Positions 63,198-64,000 of a stretch of 64,000 nt of DNA are shown here, in pieces; within the stretch, counting starts at the first letter, position 1, and each line of letters starts with the position of its first letter. The stretch is from 66-474 sp035249175 (lineage in GTDB: Bacteria; Pseudomonadota; Gammaproteobacteria; Xanthomonadales; Rhodanobacteraceae), in assembly GCA_035249175.1 (NCBI GenBank), contig DATFGT010000103.1:1-64000 (forward strand), written 5' to 3'. Position numbers and translations under genes: made by a program. The notes below the pieces were generated by a model. It had not been told where the DNA came from. It saw only the letters and a program-made list of their open reading frames with translations, and did not search any database.

Positions 63198-64000
63198 ATG
63201 ATCACGGTTTGCTCGGACGCTGCGATGCTGAACGCGCTTTCGGTTTTTCTTCGAGGGGGTGACCCGGAAGGACGCTTGCGCGCCCTGAAGTCATTCGCGC
63301 GCCAGGGATTTGTCGCGGCCGAGACTTTTGACTGGGAGCAAGGCGTGCTGGATGCATGGGCGTGTCCCTCCCAGTCTGCCGTCGAGAATTGCATTGTCCG
63401 GAAACCGGACTGCTTCGCCTGCTGTGTCGGGCCATTGTGGTACCGGGGCCGCTTTGGCGATCCGGCGCTGCGCCTTCTGGTGGATGAAGTCGACGACACC
63501 ATAAAGATTGACGAGATGGCGTTGCGCGGCAATTTCGCGCTGTTCCTTCGCAAGGGCAAACATTGTGTGTTGATGAACGATGCGCTGGGCTTCGTGCGGT
63601 TGTATGCCAGTGCGGATCGGGCGTTCTACAGCACCAGTTGGCTCGCGGCTTGCGCGTATGCGGGGCAGGTGGAACTCGATGAGGATGCAGCCGCCGAATA
63701 CGTGTTGCTGGGCGCCTCGCACTCGGACAGGACGGTCGCACAGGGCATCAGCGCGCTGCCGCTTGCTCGTGCTTTCGACCTGACGGACAGGCGCACGTAT
63801 CCGCGTTTTGCCGCGGGCTTCTGGACTGAAGCGCAGGTTCCCGCGACGTTCAACGGAGCGGCCGATGTCATCGAAGAGCGCCTGCGTACGATCTTCAGGG
63901 ACATCGCCGCGGCGTTCCCCGGGCGCGTGCGCACGGCACTTTCGGGCGGCTTCGACTCACGGCTGATTCTTGCGGCGCTGCTGGCGTGCGGCGAGCGTCC
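63198..64000 (+). CDS. Asparagine-synthase-like protein without the catalytic cysteine, 5' part
   Basis: Open to the end of the window; 267 codons visible. It starts 'MITVCSDAAMLNAL', so the Cys2 nucleophile of true glutamine amidotransferases is missing. A degenerate N-terminal domain ('GNFALFLRKGKHCVLMNDAL') is followed by the PP-loop 'TALSGGFDSRLILAALLACG' (about 247-266) of the ATP-dependent synthase domain. It may use ammonia or another amine, or adenylate a carboxylate. Relatives include lasso-peptide cyclases and EPS-linked ligases; no lasso precursor is seen upstream. GAAGGT lies 10-15 bases before the ATG. Confidence 0.75.
   Translation, partial: MITVCSDAAMLNALSVFLRGGDPEGRLRALKSFARQGFVAAETFDWEQGVLDAWACPSQSAVENCIVRKPDCFACCVGPLWYRGRFGDPALRLLVDEVDDTIKIDEMALRGNFALFLRKGKHCVLMNDALGFVRLYASADRAFYSTSWLAACAYAGQVELDEDAAAEYVLLGASHSDRTVAQGISALPLARAFDLTDRRTYPRFAAGFWTEAQVPATFNGAADVIEERLRTIFRDIAAAFPGRVRTALSGGFDSRLILAALLACGER

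Noticed and set aside
63198..64000. Lasso-peptide cyclase reading of the partial asparagine-synthase-like gene
   Set aside because: No precursor peptide or B-protein gene is visible upstream and the context is EPS biosynthesis; kept only as an alternative.

Overview
The window looks like the replication-origin region of a high-GC gammaproteobacterium of the order Xanthomonadales (Lysobacterales). The evidence is the gene order acs / pdxJ / exbD2-exbD1-exbB-tonB / gyrB-recF-dnaN-dnaA // rpmH-rnpA-yidC-mnmE / atpIBEFHAGDC. In addition there are two ExbD paralogues next to pdxJ, as known from Xanthomonas, and the intergenic palindromic repeats are of a kind common in that order. Genus and species cannot be fixed from the sequence alone.

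Layout. 1-6 kb: the end of an M16 zinc-protease-like gene, a small membrane protein, acetyl-CoA synthetase, a phosphopantetheinyl transferase and pdxJ, with strong terminators and a possible structured small RNA. 6-10 kb, minus strand: a TPR protein, then the TonB-ExbB-ExbD1-ExbD2 energy-transducing operon. 10-16.4 kb, minus strand: gyrB, recF, dnaN, dnaA. recF carries two perfect parS palindromes inside its coding sequence, and the dnaA-dnaN gap is a very AT-rich origin candidate. 16.6-28 kb, plus strand: rpmH, rnpA, yidC, mnmE and the complete F1Fo ATP synthase operon, which is interrupted by two palindromic repeat elements on either side of atpG.

28.5-64 kb, plus strand: one very large exopolysaccharide (EPS) locus of the exosortase A / PEP-CTERM type. 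It starts with a sigma-54-like promoter and runs through the initiating sugar transferase, export lipoprotein, chain-length protein, tyrosine kinase, outer-membrane barrel, ATPase, deacetylase, FemAB-like protein, glycosyltransferases, exosortase A fused to an EpsI domain, amidotransferase, sulfotransferase, an ATP-grasp protein, a toroid protein, an O-ligase/polymerase, a methyltransferase-like protein and a Wzx-type flippase. A complete WbpI-WbpB-WbpD-WbpE block follows (a 2,3-diacetamido-2,3-dideoxy-mannuronic acid type nucleotide sugar, lacking only the 6-dehydrogenase). After it come a family 2 glycosyltransferase, a large secreted polysaccharide-lyase-like protein, a second sulfotransferase of low GC content, and a partial asparagine-synthase-like gene that runs off the end.

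Taken together, the second half appears to build, export and decorate an acidic, probably sulfated and amidated polysaccharide. The exosortase would handle PEP-CTERM proteins encoded elsewhere, since no PEP-CTERM substrate gene is visible here. The first half is conserved core machinery; its most informative non-coding features are the parS sites, the origin and the repeats.
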